Origin: Caryophanales bacterium UBA2753
GTDB lineage: Bacteria; Bacillota_I; Bacilli_A; RFN20; CAG-826
Reading direction: 5' to 3'
Length of the DNA: 14,343 nt
Assembly (NCBI GenBank): GCA_002353275.1
Contig: DEJH01000002.1
Coordinates: 1 to 14,343 of the forward strand
A program made the position numbers and the translations under genes. The notes beneath the pieces were generated by a model that was not told where the DNA came from, did no database searches, and worked only from the letters and a program-made list of their open reading frames with translations. Within the stretch, counting starts at the first letter, position 1. Each line of letters begins with the position of its first letter. Shown here piece after piece: positions 13,896 to 14,343 of the stretch.

Positions 13896-14058
13896 GGATA
13901 GTCGCGGGACCTCTATAATTATTTTACTGCTAGACAGTCTGATTTTCATACTGAGGACGCGGCTTCCCTATTAAACGTTGTTTGTAGGATGAGGCATTGA
14001 CCTCCTATTTGAGATATTACGTTAGGGAAGCTAAGCGAATTGCCCAAAGTAACTATCC
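13896..14058 (+). ncRNA. Candidate IS110 bridge RNA (target- and donor-binding loops)
   Basis: GGATAGT (13896-13902) and ACTATCC (14052-14058) close the region. Stem-loop 1: AGTCGCG (13900-13906) with CGCGGCT (13958-13964), a small bulge, CCTC (13910-13913) with GAGG (13953-13956), then a large internal loop whose 5' side is TATAATTAT, the putative left target guide. Stem-loop 2: GCTTCCCTA (13962-13970) with TAGGGAAGC (14023-14031), 9 perfect bp, then ACGT (13975-13978) with ACGT (14019-14022), then a loop whose 3' side TGAGATATT is the putative right donor guide, capped by GAGG/CCTC. Some arms share bases and cannot all form at once. The RNA may begin as early as 13833. Bridge RNAs are known from IS621 and relatives; this particular one is inferred from sequence. 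Confidence 0.65.
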
Positions 14059-14075
14059 AAAAGGAGGTTTTATTT

Positions 14076-14343
14076 ATGCCTACTTATTATGTGGGCATTG
14101 ATGTCAGCAAGTTTAAGCACACCTGCTGTATCATCAATGAAAATGGAGAAGTGATCAAAAAGAGTTTTGACTTCTCTAATTCAAAAGAAGGATTTGATTC
14201 CTTGATTGAGATATTTAAATCAATTGATCAATCAAAATTATCATTTCAAATAATGATGGAAGCAACTGGTCATTATCACGAATGTTTATTTAGATATTTA
14301 GTTGCTAATAATTATTTAGCCCAAATTAAAAACCCTGTCGTGA
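14076..14343 (+). CDS. IS110-family transposase (DEDD recombinase), N-terminal 89 codons
   Basis: Partial: it runs off the window after 89 full codons. AAAGGAGG (14060-14067) lies 8 nt before the ATG. The start YYVGIDVSKFKHTCCIINENG is the RuvC-like first strand of IS110 enzymes, with Asp9 the first of the DEDD residues. The second catalytic acid is Glu62 in IMMEATGHYHECL, followed by LVANNYLAQIKNP, also typical. The two remaining Asp residues and the C-terminal Tnp domain with its catalytic Ser lie outside. The enzyme excises the element as a circle and inserts it without target duplication, guided by the bridge RNA encoded upstream. ACCTCCT inside that RNA (14000-14006) can pair with its ribosome site. 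Confidence 0.94.
   Translation, partial: MPTYYVGIDVSKFKHTCCIINENGEVIKKSFDFSNSKEGFDSLIEIFKSIDQSKLSFQIMMEATGHYHECLFRYLVANNYLAQIKNPVV

Larger units (their letters stand above)
13807..14343 (+). mobile_element. IS110-family insertion sequence, left part only
   Basis: The element starts at about 13807 (from guide matches) and is cut by the window end. It has a roughly 270-nt non-coding left end followed by a DEDD transposase gene, the IS110-group layout; the IS1111 group keeps its long non-coding RNA end on the other side. No terminal inverted repeat or target duplication is expected for this group. It inserted about 20 nt past the T-tract of the toxin-antitoxin terminator, disrupting no visible gene. 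Confidence 0.8.

Noticed and set aside
13749..14058. CRISPR array or classical IS terminal inverted repeats
   Set aside because: No regularly spaced direct repeats are present, and IS110-group elements lack terminal inverted repeats. The only repeats seen are the guide matches and the stem arms.

Overview
The window comes from a low-GC, Gram-positive-type genome. The genes use A/T-rich codons, and the Shine-Dalgarno sites are of the strong AGGAGG type where present. The likeliest source is an uncultured Bacilli/Erysipelotrichia lineage related to the Mollicutes. Two features point there: a ClpB that lacks its N-terminal domain, and a CIRCE operator directly on clpB, both familiar from Mollicutes. 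The tRNA-Trp has a standard CCA anticodon and every visible Trp is TGG, so nothing indicates UGA=Trp. Even so, none of the 11 complete genes ends in TGA.

Layout. 1-810: a small protein of uncertain, possibly nuclease-like, fold; then a promoter/terminator-bounded small structured RNA that I cannot name; then a yybP-ykoY (Mn2+) riboswitch. 810-3593: a P2A-type Ca2+/Mn2+ ATPase under that riboswitch, most likely a manganese exporter. 3664-3739: tRNA-Lys(CUU). 3846-5111: a three-domain protein with a duplicated RhuM-type DNA-binding half and a C-terminal PLD-like half. 5112-5915 (minus): a short-chain dehydrogenase, tail to tail with it. 6087-6509: YqeY. 6535-6608: tRNA-Trp(CCA) inside a leader/trailer stem. 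6688-9063: a MacB-type ABC ATPase-permease fusion. 9072-9866 (minus): a Cof-type HAD phosphatase. 10031-12145: clpB behind CIRCE. 12218-12934: an acyl-ACP thioesterase. 13026-13740: a RelB/DinJ-type antitoxin overlapping a PIN-domain toxin. 13807-end: the left end and first 89 codons of an IS110-family transposon.

Most exciting part: the roughly 270-nt non-coding left end of the IS110 element folds on paper into consecutive stem-loops with internal loops, as expected of a bridge RNA. The 5' side of the first loop repeats 9 nt found at 13798-13806. The 3' side of the second loop is the exact reverse complement of 9 nt at 13808-13816. The two matches abut with one base between them. This is what a target guide (matching host flank) and a donor guide (matching element end) should give at an insertion junction. 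It also places the left boundary of the element at about 13807.

A second theme is gene start architecture. Five genes (starts 124, 5915, 6688, 9866, 12218) have no Shine-Dalgarno and carry a TATAAT-like -10 only 5-9 nt before the ATG, which predicts leaderless mRNAs. The remaining genes have clear Shine-Dalgarno sites.
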